From the NCBI RefSeq assembly GCF_030512175.1, contig NZ_JAULBL010000002.1:2230149-2294148 (forward strand): a DNA stretch of 64,000 bases. The letters are read 5' to 3'. This document shows positions 57,117 through 64,000 of the stretch, piece by piece. The stretch comes from Paeniglutamicibacter sulfureus (GTDB lineage Bacteria > Actinomycetota > Actinomycetes > Actinomycetales > Micrococcaceae). The number at the start of each line of letters is the position of its first letter. Positions within the stretch are counted from its first letter, which is position 1. Under the pieces are notes generated by a model. That model saw nothing but the letters and a program-made list of their open reading frames with translations, was not told where the DNA came from and ran no database searches. Made by a program: the position numbers and the translations under genes.

Positions 57117-58445
57117 ATGGCGAAAGTCCTAACGATTCATGGTGGCGTGCCACTCAAGGGAAAAGTGACCGTCAGGGGTGCCAAGAACCTGGTTCCCAAG
57201 GCCATGGTTGCGGCCCTTCTGGGTGATTCGCCCTCTGTCTTGCGCAACGTCCCGGAGATCAAGGACGTCGCAGTTGTCACCAGCCTGCTGAAGATCCACG
57301 GCGTCACCGTCACCAAGGATGAAGCCACCGGCGACCTGACCATGGACCCCAGTGGCACCAAGACAGCCACCAGCAATGAGATCGATACGCACGCCGGCGA
57401 CTCACGCATCCCCATCCTCTTTTGCGGCCCCCTGCTTCACAGCCTGGGCGAGGCCCTGATTCCCAACCTTGGCGGTTGCAAGATCGGTGACCGTCCGATT
57501 GATTTCCACCTGGACGTGCTGCGCCACTTCGGTGCCGTAATCGACAAGGCAGGCCCACTGGGCACCAGCATCCGTGCACCCCACGGCCTGACTGGTGCCA
57601 AGATTTCCCTGCCCTACCCGAGTGTTGGCGCCACCGAACAGGTGCTGCTGACCGCCGTGCGCGCCAAGGGAACCACCGAGGTCGAGAACGCTGCCATCGA
57701 GCCTGAAATCCTCGACCTTATTTCCCTGCTTCAAAAAATGGGTGCCATCATCACGGTTGGCCGTGACCGGGTCATTCGCATCATCGGTGTCGACCGCCTG
57801 AACGGCTACAACCACAAGGCGTTGCCGGACCGCAACGAATCCGCATCCTGGGCCTCCGCCGCCCTGGTCACCAATGGAGACATCTACGTCGAGGGCGCAG
57901 CCCAGCGCGACCTGACTGCCTTCCTTCACACCTACCGCCAAATCGGCGGCGAGTTTGAGGTCACCGACGGGGGAATCCGCTTCTTCCACCCGGGCGGGGA
58001 GCTCAAGCCGTTGATCCTTGAAACAGACGTCCACCCCGGATTCATGACCGACTGGCAGCAGCCCCTGGTCGTTGCATTGACCCAGGCTTCCGGCGTATCC
58101 ATCATCCACGAAACCGTGTATGAAAACCGTTTCGGTTTCACCAACGCCCTGGTGGAAATGGGTGCCAAGGTTCAGCTCCACAGCGAATGCCTGGGAGCCA
58201 TCCCGTGCCGCTTTGGCCAGCGCAACTTCCAGCATTCAGCCGTCATCACCGGACCCACCCCGCTGGTCGGTGCGGACATCGACATCCCGGACCTGCGCGG
58301 AGGATTCTCCCACCTGATCGCGGCACTCGCCGCCGAGGGCACCAGCCGCGTCACCGGGATCGAACTGATCAACCGTGGCTACGAGAAGTTCATGGACAAG
58401 CTCACTGACTTGGGTGCGCGCGTCGAGATGAACGAAATCGCCTGA
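57117..58445 (+). CDS. murA: UDP-N-acetylglucosamine 1-carboxyvinyltransferase
   Basis: First committed step of peptidoglycan synthesis: enolpyruvyl transfer from PEP to UDP-GlcNAc. From ATG 57117 (MAKVLTIHGGVPLKGKVTV) the product is 442 residues. VRGAKNLVPKAMVAALL carries the substrate Lys; the catalytic Cys is C121 in NLGGCKIGDRPIDFHL, so fosfomycin sensitivity at this residue is expected. Later DVHPGFMTDWQQPLVVALTQ, YENRFGFTNALVEMGA and ADIDIPDLRGGFSHLIAALA. A longer start at 56991 would read through the hairpin and is rejected. Confidence 0.95.
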   Translation: MAKVLTIHGGVPLKGKVTVRGAKNLVPKAMVAALLGDSPSVLRNVPEIKDVAVVTSLLKIHGVTVTKDEATGDLTMDPSGTKTATSNEIDTHAGDSRIPILFCGPLLHSLGEALIPNLGGCKIGDRPIDFHLDVLRHFGAVIDKAGPLGTSIRAPHGLTGAKISLPYPSVGATEQVLLTAVRAKGTTEVENAAIEPEILDLISLLQKMGAIITVGRDRVIRIIGVDRLNGYNHKALPDRNESASWASAALVTNGDIYVEGAAQRDLTAFLHTYRQIGGEFEVTDGGIRFFHPGGELKPLILETDVHPGFMTDWQQPLVVALTQASGVSIIHETVYENRFGFTNALVEMGAKVQLHSECLGAIPCRFGQRNFQHSAVITGPTPLVGADIDIPDLRGGFSHLIAALAAEGTSRVTGIELINRGYEKFMDKLTDLGARVEMNEIA

Positions 58446-58464
58446 TCCGCATAGGCTGACCTGC

Positions 58465-59238
58465 ATGAAAGAATCCCGCGGTACAAAAACCGCGTTTGCA
58501 ATAGCGGCCGGAATCGTTCGACCGATCATGAACCTCATGATCGGAAGAACGTGGCAGGACTTCGACAAGCTGCCCAGCGGCGGGTTCATCCTGTGTCCCA
58601 ACCACGTGACGGAAATTGATCCCTTGGTTGTCGGCCATGCTATCTACAGCAGCAAGCGCTACCCGCGCTACCTGGCCAAGGAATCCTTGTTCAAGGTCCC
58701 GGTGCTGGGCAACATGCTGCGCCGGACAGGACAGGTTCCCGTTGCGCGCACCTCCACCGGGGCATCGCAGTCACTCAAAACGGCCCGCGAGGTACTGGAC
58801 GCCAACGGTGTCATCATTATTTACCCCGAAGGCACCTTGACCAGGGACCCTGACCTGTGGCCGATGCGCGGCCACACCGGTGCCGCCCGCCTCGCGCTGC
58901 AAACCGGCGCCCCGGTCATTCCCATGGCACATTGGGGAGCGCAGGACTTGTTTCCACGCTATGCCAAGGGAATTAGGCTCTTCCCGCGCCGCCACGTGAC
59001 GGTCATAGCCGGAGACCCGGTGGACCTCGATGACCTTCGTGATGTCCCCTTGACAAGGACTGTTCTCGCGGAGGCCACCGAACGCATCATGCGCGCGTTG
59101 GCCAAGGACGTGGCCCGACTGCGCGGGCAGGATGCGCCCAAGGTCCTGTGGGATCCGGCGCACCACGGCCAGGCAACCCAGGGACGAAATTTCGAGAACG
59201 GTTCGCCATCGAAGCAAACGAAGGAAAACGATTTATGA
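58465..59238 (+). CDS. plsC: 1-acyl-sn-glycerol-3-phosphate acyltransferase
   Basis: Acylates lysophosphatidate in phospholipid synthesis. 257 residues with the acyltransferase blocks CPNHVTEIDPLVVGHAIY (HX4D), RYPRYLAKESLFKVPVLGNM, IIYPEGTLTRDPDLWPMRGH and TGAPVIPMAHWGAQDL. No N-terminal signal; membrane attachment is peripheral or via the helix FAIAAGIVRPIMNLMIG. Overlaps gpsA by 4 bases. Confidence 0.93.
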   Translation: MKESRGTKTAFAIAAGIVRPIMNLMIGRTWQDFDKLPSGGFILCPNHVTEIDPLVVGHAIYSSKRYPRYLAKESLFKVPVLGNMLRRTGQVPVARTSTGASQSLKTAREVLDANGVIIIYPEGTLTRDPDLWPMRGHTGAARLALQTGAPVIPMAHWGAQDLFPRYAKGIRLFPRRHVTVIAGDPVDLDDLRDVPLTRTVLAEATERIMRALAKDVARLRGQDAPKVLWDPAHHGQATQGRNFENGSPSKQTKENDL

Positions 59239-60266
59239 GGCCCGCTCCGAGGAAAATTGCAGTGATGGGTGCCGGCAGCTGGGGCACAACATTTGCCAAG
59301 GTCCTGGCCGACTCGGGCGCCGAAGCCGGGACGGAGGTCATGGTCTGGGCACGCCGCGACGAAGTGGCAGTTGAAATCAACACCCGCCACACCAACTCGC
59401 GCTACCTGCGCGAAACGGTATTGCCCTCCAATATCACCTCGTCATCGAAAACCGCCGAGGTCCTTGCGGGAGCCGAGTTGGTTGTCCTGGCCGTGCCGGC
59501 CCAAAGCCTGCGCGAACAACTGCATTCCTTCAAGGAATTCCTGGATCCAAACGCTGTCCTGATGTCCCTGATGAAGGGCCTGGAGCGGGACACCGATGCC
59601 CGCATGAGCGAAGTGATCTCGGCCGAAGTCGAAATATCGGACGAACGCATTGCCGTGCTGTCCGGACCCAACCTGGCCATGGAAATAGCCCGCAAGCAAC
59701 CCACCGCGTCGGTGGTGGCTTGCACGGATATTGACACCGCCACCTGGATCGCTTCGCTGTGCTCCACCGACTACTTCCGTCCCTACACCAACACGGACGT
59801 CATTGGCGTTGAAATCGGCGGCATTGCCAAGAACGTCATTGCCCTGGCCGTGGGAATCTGCGACGGCCTGGGCATGGGGGACAACACGAAGTCCTCGATC
59901 ATCACACGTGGCCTTGCCGAGACCACTCGTCTTGCGCTGGCACTGGGTGGAAGCTACGAAACGCTTTCGGGCCTTGCAGGCCTGGGAGACCTTGTGGCCA
60001 CGTGCTCTTCCTCGCTTTCCCGCAACAACACCGCCGGTCGCCTGCTGGGCCAGGGCCTGTACCTGGATGAGGTCAATGACCGAATGTCCCAGACGGCCGA
60101 GGGCATCAAGTCGGGCAGGGCAGTCTTGGACCTGGCCACTCGCCACAATGTAGAAGTACCCATTACCGAGGCAGTAGTCATGGTTCTGGAAGGCACGCTG
60201 AGCGTGGAGAACATGGGAGCACGTCTGTTGGGGCGTCAATTAAAGTCTGAAGGTGAGCTCAAATGA
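59235..60266 (+). CDS. gpsA: Glycerol-3-phosphate dehydrogenase (NAD(P)+)
   Basis: Makes sn-glycerol-3-phosphate for phospholipids. ATG 59235 overlaps the plsC stop (ATGA); 343 residues. Motifs: IAVMGAGSWGTTFAKVLADS, LVVLAVPAQSLREQL, LMKGLERDTDARMSEVI, VLSGPNLAMEIARKQPTASV, IGGIAKNVIALAVGICDGLG and GLAGLGDLVATCSSSLSRNN. Overlaps ddl by 4 bases. Confidence 0.95.
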   Translation: MRPAPRKIAVMGAGSWGTTFAKVLADSGAEAGTEVMVWARRDEVAVEINTRHTNSRYLRETVLPSNITSSSKTAEVLAGAELVVLAVPAQSLREQLHSFKEFLDPNAVLMSLMKGLERDTDARMSEVISAEVEISDERIAVLSGPNLAMEIARKQPTASVVACTDIDTATWIASLCSTDYFRPYTNTDVIGVEIGGIAKNVIALAVGICDGLGMGDNTKSSIITRGLAETTRLALALGGSYETLSGLAGLGDLVATCSSSLSRNNTAGRLLGQGLYLDEVNDRMSQTAEGIKSGRAVLDLATRHNVEVPITEAVVMVLEGTLSVENMGARLLGRQLKSEGELK

Positions 60267-61387
60267 GTCAAGTGAATGCACACAAGCCCCGGGTCATGCT
60301 GCTCTTCGGCGGCCGCTCCTCCGAGCACCCCGTCAGCTGTGTCACTGCTGCAGGCGTGCTCGAGGCAATTGACCGCGAAAAGTACGAGGTTGTTCCGGTG
60401 GGAATCACCCGCGACGGAGCATGGACCCTGGTGGACCAGGACGTCACCTCCTGGTCGCTGTCAAACAGCCAGAAGCCCGAAGTGACCGCCGGGTCCGAGA
60501 TCCTGCGCCTGACCGGGGAGCCGGGCAGCCACGAACTTCTTGCCTCCAATGACAGCCACGCCGTGCGCAGCCTGGGCGACATCGATCTGGTGTTCCCGTT
60601 GCTGCACGGTCCGTTTGGCGAGGACGGCTCATTGCAGGGAATGCTGGAAATGGTGGATGTGCCGTACGTGGGTTCGGGCATTGCCGCAAGCGCCATCGGC
60701 ATGGACAAGCACTTCATGAAGGTGGTCTTCGAAGCCGCCGGATTCGAAGTCGGGCCCTACGTTGTCATTCCGGACAAGCACTGGGAACGAGACCAGGCGG
60801 CATGCCTGAAATCCGTTGAAGGTCTTCAATACCCGCTCTTCGTCAAGCCAGCCCGTGCCGGCTCCTCGGTGGGCATCTCCCGCGTGGACACCGCGGACGC
60901 ACTTCCGGCGGCCATCGAGGCCGCCCGCATCCACGACCCCAAGGTGATCGTGGAACAAGGCATCGTCGGGCGCGAAATCGAATGCGGCGTCCTGGAAGGC
61001 CGCGGTTCGCTGCCACCTAGGGCTTCAATGCCCGGAGAAATCGTGGTCGAAGACGCCGGACACACGTTCTACGACTTTGACGCCAAGTATGTCGACGGGG
61101 CTGCAGCCCAGCTCAGCTGCCCGGCCGAACTGGAGACCGCTGCCACGGACGAAGTGCGCCGGCTGGCGGCCGAGGCCTTTGAGGCGGTGAACGCCGAAGG
61201 GCTGTCCCGCGTTGACTTCTTCTACACGCCCGAGGGCAAGTGGATCATCAACGAGATCAACACCATGCCCGGGTTTACGCCCTCAAGCATGTACCCGCAC
61301 ATGTGGTCCAAGACCGGACTTGAGTATGCCGACCTCATTGACGAACTGATCCATTTGGGACTCAGCCGCAAGACCGGTCTGCGCTAA
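60263..61387 (+). CDS. ddl: D-alanine-D-alanine ligase
   Basis: Makes the D-Ala-D-Ala dipeptide for peptidoglycan. 374 residues, ATP-grasp fold: VMLLFGGRSSEHPVSCVTAA, VFPLLHGPFGEDGSLQGMLE, YVGSGIAASAIGMDKHFMKV, PLFVKPARAGSSVGISRV, EIECGVLEGRG, LSRVDFFYTPEGKWIINEIN and TMPGFTPSSMYP. Last gene of the murA-plsC-gpsA-ddl unit; a terminator follows. Confidence 0.96.
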   Translation: MSQVNAHKPRVMLLFGGRSSEHPVSCVTAAGVLEAIDREKYEVVPVGITRDGAWTLVDQDVTSWSLSNSQKPEVTAGSEILRLTGEPGSHELLASNDSHAVRSLGDIDLVFPLLHGPFGEDGSLQGMLEMVDVPYVGSGIAASAIGMDKHFMKVVFEAAGFEVGPYVVIPDKHWERDQAACLKSVEGLQYPLFVKPARAGSSVGISRVDTADALPAAIEAARIHDPKVIVEQGIVGREIECGVLEGRGSLPPRASMPGEIVVEDAGHTFYDFDAKYVDGAAAQLSCPAELETAATDEVRRLAAEAFEAVNAEGLSRVDFFYTPEGKWIINEINTMPGFTPSSMYPHMWSKTGLEYADLIDELIHLGLSRKTGLR

Positions 61388-61409
61388 AAACCGCCTCGCG
61401 CATCCAGGG

Positions 61410-61449
61410 GGGGGTCCTTCAGCAAGCTTCGCTTCGCTGAAGGACCCCC
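61410..61449. terminator. Bidirectional terminator between ddl and the DUF3515 gene
   Basis: Perfect 14-bp stem GGGGGTCCTTCAGC/GCTGAAGGACCCCC with a 12-base loop, between convergent genes. No long U-run, but position and stability make the role likely. Confidence 0.8.
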
Positions 61450-61470
61450 ACCTTCATCTCCACCACTTGT

Positions 61471-62022
61471 TTAGGGCACGTCCACGGTCTTGCTGACCGT
61501 GGTGCAAGTGCGCTGTGCGGGAATCTTCGAAGCAGCGGAAGACAGGGTGGCCAGGATGGTGCTGGACGGAATCACATTTGGGTCAAAGACCAATTCCGTG
61601 GCCGGCGTCCGGCCATAGGTGGTGAGCGTCCAGGCTTCCTCGCCCTCCTTCGCCAGCCAATCAACCCCGTTCACGCTGACGCATGGATCAGTGGACGGAG
61701 GAGGCGCCGTGACCCCGCAACGAAGCACCAATTGCGCCGGGTCTCCCCAGACGGCCGTGGCCTGGCTATTGGTCTGACGCTTCTGCTGATCCGAAATTTC
61801 CGGAGGAAGCAAGACCATCATCTCGGCACACAAGGGATTGCCCGCGTCATCCGCCGGCTGGACATTTGCGATGGGGGAGCAGCCCGAGAGCACGAACAAG
61901 CCGGTCAGGGACGCGGCGATTGCCGTGGCGAATTTCACGCCGTGCACCCTTCGAGGGGATGCGTTCCTGATAAGGGACTGTGAGTTCGGGGAATCTGAGC
62001 TGGTAAAAATCAATCTGGGCAC
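61471..62022 (-). CDS. DUF3515-family lipoprotein
   Basis: 183 residues with a lipoprotein signal: hydrophobic FATAIAASLTGLFVLSGCSP, lipobox LSGC at about residue 45-48. The start may be later (the arginine-rich lead is long). Mature part: NPLCAEMMVLLPPEISDQQK, AVWGDPAQLVLRCGVTAPPP and VDWLAKEGEEAWTLTTYGRT, the DUF3515 pattern common in actinobacteria next to ddl and thiL. Function unknown; membrane-anchored outside. Confidence 0.88.
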   Translation of the reverse strand: MPRLIFTSSDSPNSQSLIRNASPRRVHGVKFATAIAASLTGLFVLSGCSPIANVQPADDAGNPLCAEMMVLLPPEISDQQKRQTNSQATAVWGDPAQLVLRCGVTAPPPSTDPCVSVNGVDWLAKEGEEAWTLTTYGRTPATELVFDPNVIPSSTILATLSSAASKIPAQRTCTTVSKTVDVP

Positions 62023-62087
62023 TTAAACAGCCTACCGGTCGCGCGACATGACTAGGATGTAAAGAAGTATTTGCTTGAGAGGCATAA

Positions 62088-63134
62088 ATGACACATTTGA
62101 ACGGGTCCTTCCAGGACACCGGCTACGAAGAGCCGAAAAAGAAGAAACGCACCGGACTGATGATATTGCTGGGTGCAGTATCGCTGGTGTTGATCGCGTT
62201 GCTCGTGGCCGGAGGGTACCTGTTGTCGCTGGCGCGCAGCTTCGACAGCGGGACCACGAAGTTGACGGATGCGTTCCCTGAAGAGACGTTGCGGCCGGAG
62301 AAGGCCGAAACCGCCAAGGACGCTACGAACATCCTGCTTCTTGGCAGTGACACACGCGCCACGAACCAAGGCGGGGAAGAATTTGCCGAGCTGCCGGACG
62401 GCGGCCGTTCTGACACCATGATGTTGGTGCACATTCCGGCGAATCGCGAAGGCGTCTACGTCACCTCCATCATGAGGGATACCTGGCTGGATATTCCTGG
62501 CCACGGCAAGGCGAAAATCAACGCTGCATTTGCGTTGGGTGGAGTTCCGCTGACCGTCCAAACGCTTGAGGGTTTGCTGGACACGCGCATCGACCACGTT
62601 GCGTCCATCGACTTTGAAGGCTTCAAGGGCCTGACCAACGCACTCGGAGGGGTGGAGATCAACAACCCCATCGCCTTCAAGCAGAACCTCGCCAACGGTT
62701 ACGCATTCCCCAAGGGGGTCCAGACACTGGATGGAGAAGAAGCCTTGGCCTTCGTTCGCGAGCGCTACGCGTTCACTGACGGTGACTACCAGCGGGTCCG
62801 GAACCAACAGCTTTTCGTCAAGGCCATCATGAGCACCATGATGTCCAAGGAAACCCTGACGGATCCGGGAAAGATATCGGCCACCGTCCAGGAGTTCGCT
62901 CCCTACGTCGCAGTGGACGAAACCCTCGATGCGATGAAGGTCGCAACGCTGGGCAGCTCCATGGCCAACGTCCGTTCCAGCGACATGACCTTCTTCACGC
63001 TTCCCAACAACGGCACCGGCCGCTCAGCGGACGGTCAGTCGATTGTCATTCCCGACATGGCCGTGGTTTCCGAATTCGCCGAGGCCCTGAAGCAAGACAA
63101 CGTGGGACAATTTATAGAGGATAACGGTCTCTAA
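62088..63134 (+). CDS. LytR-CpsA-Psr family wall-polymer ligase
   Basis: Transfers lipid-linked glycopolymers to peptidoglycan. 348 residues: cytoplasmic Lys-rich start, one membrane segment (about 23-47, LMILLGAVSLVLIALLVAGG), then the LCP domain: ILLLGSDTRATNQGG, RSDTMMLVHIPANREGVYVT, SIMRDTWLDIPGHGKAKINA, HVASIDFEGFKGLTNALGGV and LDGEEALAFVRERYAFTDGD followed by YQRVRNQQ. The Arg residues that bind pyrophosphate are present. It could attach the polymer made by the left-hand locus, by inference. Confidence 0.93.
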   Translation: MTHLNGSFQDTGYEEPKKKKRTGLMILLGAVSLVLIALLVAGGYLLSLARSFDSGTTKLTDAFPEETLRPEKAETAKDATNILLLGSDTRATNQGGEEFAELPDGGRSDTMMLVHIPANREGVYVTSIMRDTWLDIPGHGKAKINAAFALGGVPLTVQTLEGLLDTRIDHVASIDFEGFKGLTNALGGVEINNPIAFKQNLANGYAFPKGVQTLDGEEALAFVRERYAFTDGDYQRVRNQQLFVKAIMSTMMSKETLTDPGKISATVQEFAPYVAVDETLDAMKVATLGSSMANVRSSDMTFFTLPNNGTGRSADGQSIVIPDMAVVSEFAEALKQDNVGQFIEDNGL

Positions 63135-63156
63135 GGATCGAGTGATCACTCACACC

Positions 63157-64000
63157 ATGAACCAAAAAATCCACGCCAATTCCAAGGCCATGTCCACGTG
63201 GCTTGAGCGTATGGTCAAGAGCCTGGGAAACCATAGTGACCGCCTCAACGCGATCAATATCTTCCCCGTTGCTGACGGGGACACCGGCAGCAACCTCTAC
63301 CTCACCGCACGCAGCGCGCACGACGCGATTTCCAAGCTTGAAACGGAAAACATCGGCGAGCTTCTGACGATGGCCTCACGCGCTGCAATGGAATCGGCAC
63401 GTGGCAACTCCGGCACCTTGCTTGCCGTGTTCATGGCAGGCTTGGCCGAACCACTGTGCGGAGTGGAGCGGATAACGGCCCCAGTGCTAGCCACCGCCTT
63501 GGAAAGGGGCAAGGTCAGGGCATGGTCGGCCCTCAGCGACCCGGTCTCCGGGACAATGCTCTCCGTCATGGAGGTCGTTGCCAACACCGCCCGCGCAACG
63601 CACCGCGCCAGCGAACTTGAGCCGGAGAGCAAGGCCGCACTCGTTGAGCTTCTGGATGCCTTGTGCATTGACGCGGAGAAAGCCGTGGTCGCCACGGAGA
63701 ACGAACTCGGGCAATTACATGAAGCCAAGATCGTCGATGCCGGCGCCGTGGGCATGTTGATCATCCTGGACGAACTCCGTGGTGCACTTCTGGGACAAGT
63801 CATTGACCCTGACGAATACTCCCAACTTCATGGGTACGGCATCCAGGATCCGCATATCCACCACGACGTCGTGCATGACTCGGGTGTCGAGGTTATGTGC
63901 ACCATCAGCCTCGATGCCTTGGGAGCTGCAACCTTGCGGGGACAGCTGGACACCATCGGCGACTCCGTCATTATGAGCCCGGTCAACCCGACCGAGGACG
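63157..64000 (+). CDS. DAK2/DegV-associated (YloV/FakA-like) protein, cut by window edge
   Basis: Frame open to the end of the window (281 codons seen). The DhaL-type nucleotide domain is plain: RLNAINIFPVADGDTGSNLY, AAMESARGNSGTLLAVFMAG, DPVSGTMLSVMEVVANTARA and AKIVDAGAVGMLIILDEL. Proteins with this domain plus a C-terminal DegV-like part are FakA, the kinase that phosphorylates fatty acids bound by FakB (established in staphylococci). The start could be GTG 63142 (AAGGA 4 bases upstream) or ATG 63157; I use ATG. The C-terminus lies beyond the window. Confidence 0.85.
   Translation, partial: MNQKIHANSKAMSTWLERMVKSLGNHSDRLNAINIFPVADGDTGSNLYLTARSAHDAISKLETENIGELLTMASRAAMESARGNSGTLLAVFMAGLAEPLCGVERITAPVLATALERGKVRAWSALSDPVSGTMLSVMEVVANTARATHRASELEPESKAALVELLDALCIDAEKAVVATENELGQLHEAKIVDAGAVGMLIILDELRGALLGQVIDPDEYSQLHGYGIQDPHIHHDVVHDSGVEVMCTISLDALGAATLRGQLDTIGDSVIMSPVNPTED

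Overview
The window reads as chromosomal DNA of a high-GC Gram-positive actinobacterium, most likely a member of the Micrococcaceae (Arthrobacter/Paeniglutamicibacter-like). The basis is the type of the housekeeping proteins (leuB-ilvE, FAA hydrolase-gltX, IclR-leuCD-murA-plsC-gpsA-ddl, LytR-CpsA-Psr), the GC-rich codon use and the frequent GTG starts and ATGA overlaps. The genus is inference from gene content; no search was run.

Layout. (1) 1-5.6 kb: ends of two insertion sequences, then a complete CMP-Kdo pathway: kdsB on the minus strand, divergent from a coupled kdsA-kdsC-kdsD operon, followed by an IS630 remnant abutting the damaged end of kdsD. (2) 5.6-11.3 kb: a tightly overlapping minus-strand operon of a GT4 glycosyltransferase, an 880-residue capsule-type (KpsC/KpsS-like) plus RgpF-like fusion, and an SGNH-like plus methyltransferase fusion. 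(3) 11.3-17.5 kb: an IS graveyard (ISAs1-, IS1380- and IS1634-like remnants, a DUF6431 protein) holding one GT-D glycosyltransferase gene and one intact IS21-family element with inverted ends and a 6-bp target duplication. (4) 17.5-37.2 kb: a lower-GC polysaccharide cluster with UDP-glucose dehydrogenase, several two-domain glycosyltransferases, an asparagine-synthase-like protein, and finally wecC-wecB (UDP-ManNAcA), closed by a strong terminator. (5) 37.3-64 kb: conserved core: a two-component system, leuB, ilvE, a secreted beta-propeller protein, galE, gltX, one tRNA-Gln and two identical tRNA-Glu genes, a dynamin-like GTPase pair, thiL, an IclR regulator divergent from leuCD, murA, plsC, gpsA, ddl, a DUF3515 lipoprotein, an LCP ligase and a DAK2/YloV-type protein cut by the window edge.

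How it fits together. The left 37 kb looks like an accessory surface-glycopolymer locus. It can supply CMP-Kdo, UDP-GlcA and UDP-ManNAcA and carries at least seven glycosyltransferase-like proteins. The window contains no flippase, polymerase or ABC exporter, so the locus probably continues to the left or relies on genes elsewhere. The headline observation is an apparently complete Kdo pathway beside a Kdo-transferase-like protein in a Gram-positive organism, which has no lipopolysaccharide to put Kdo into. A Kdo-containing capsule or wall polymer is the natural inference, with the caveat that the last residues of KdsD appear to have been replaced.
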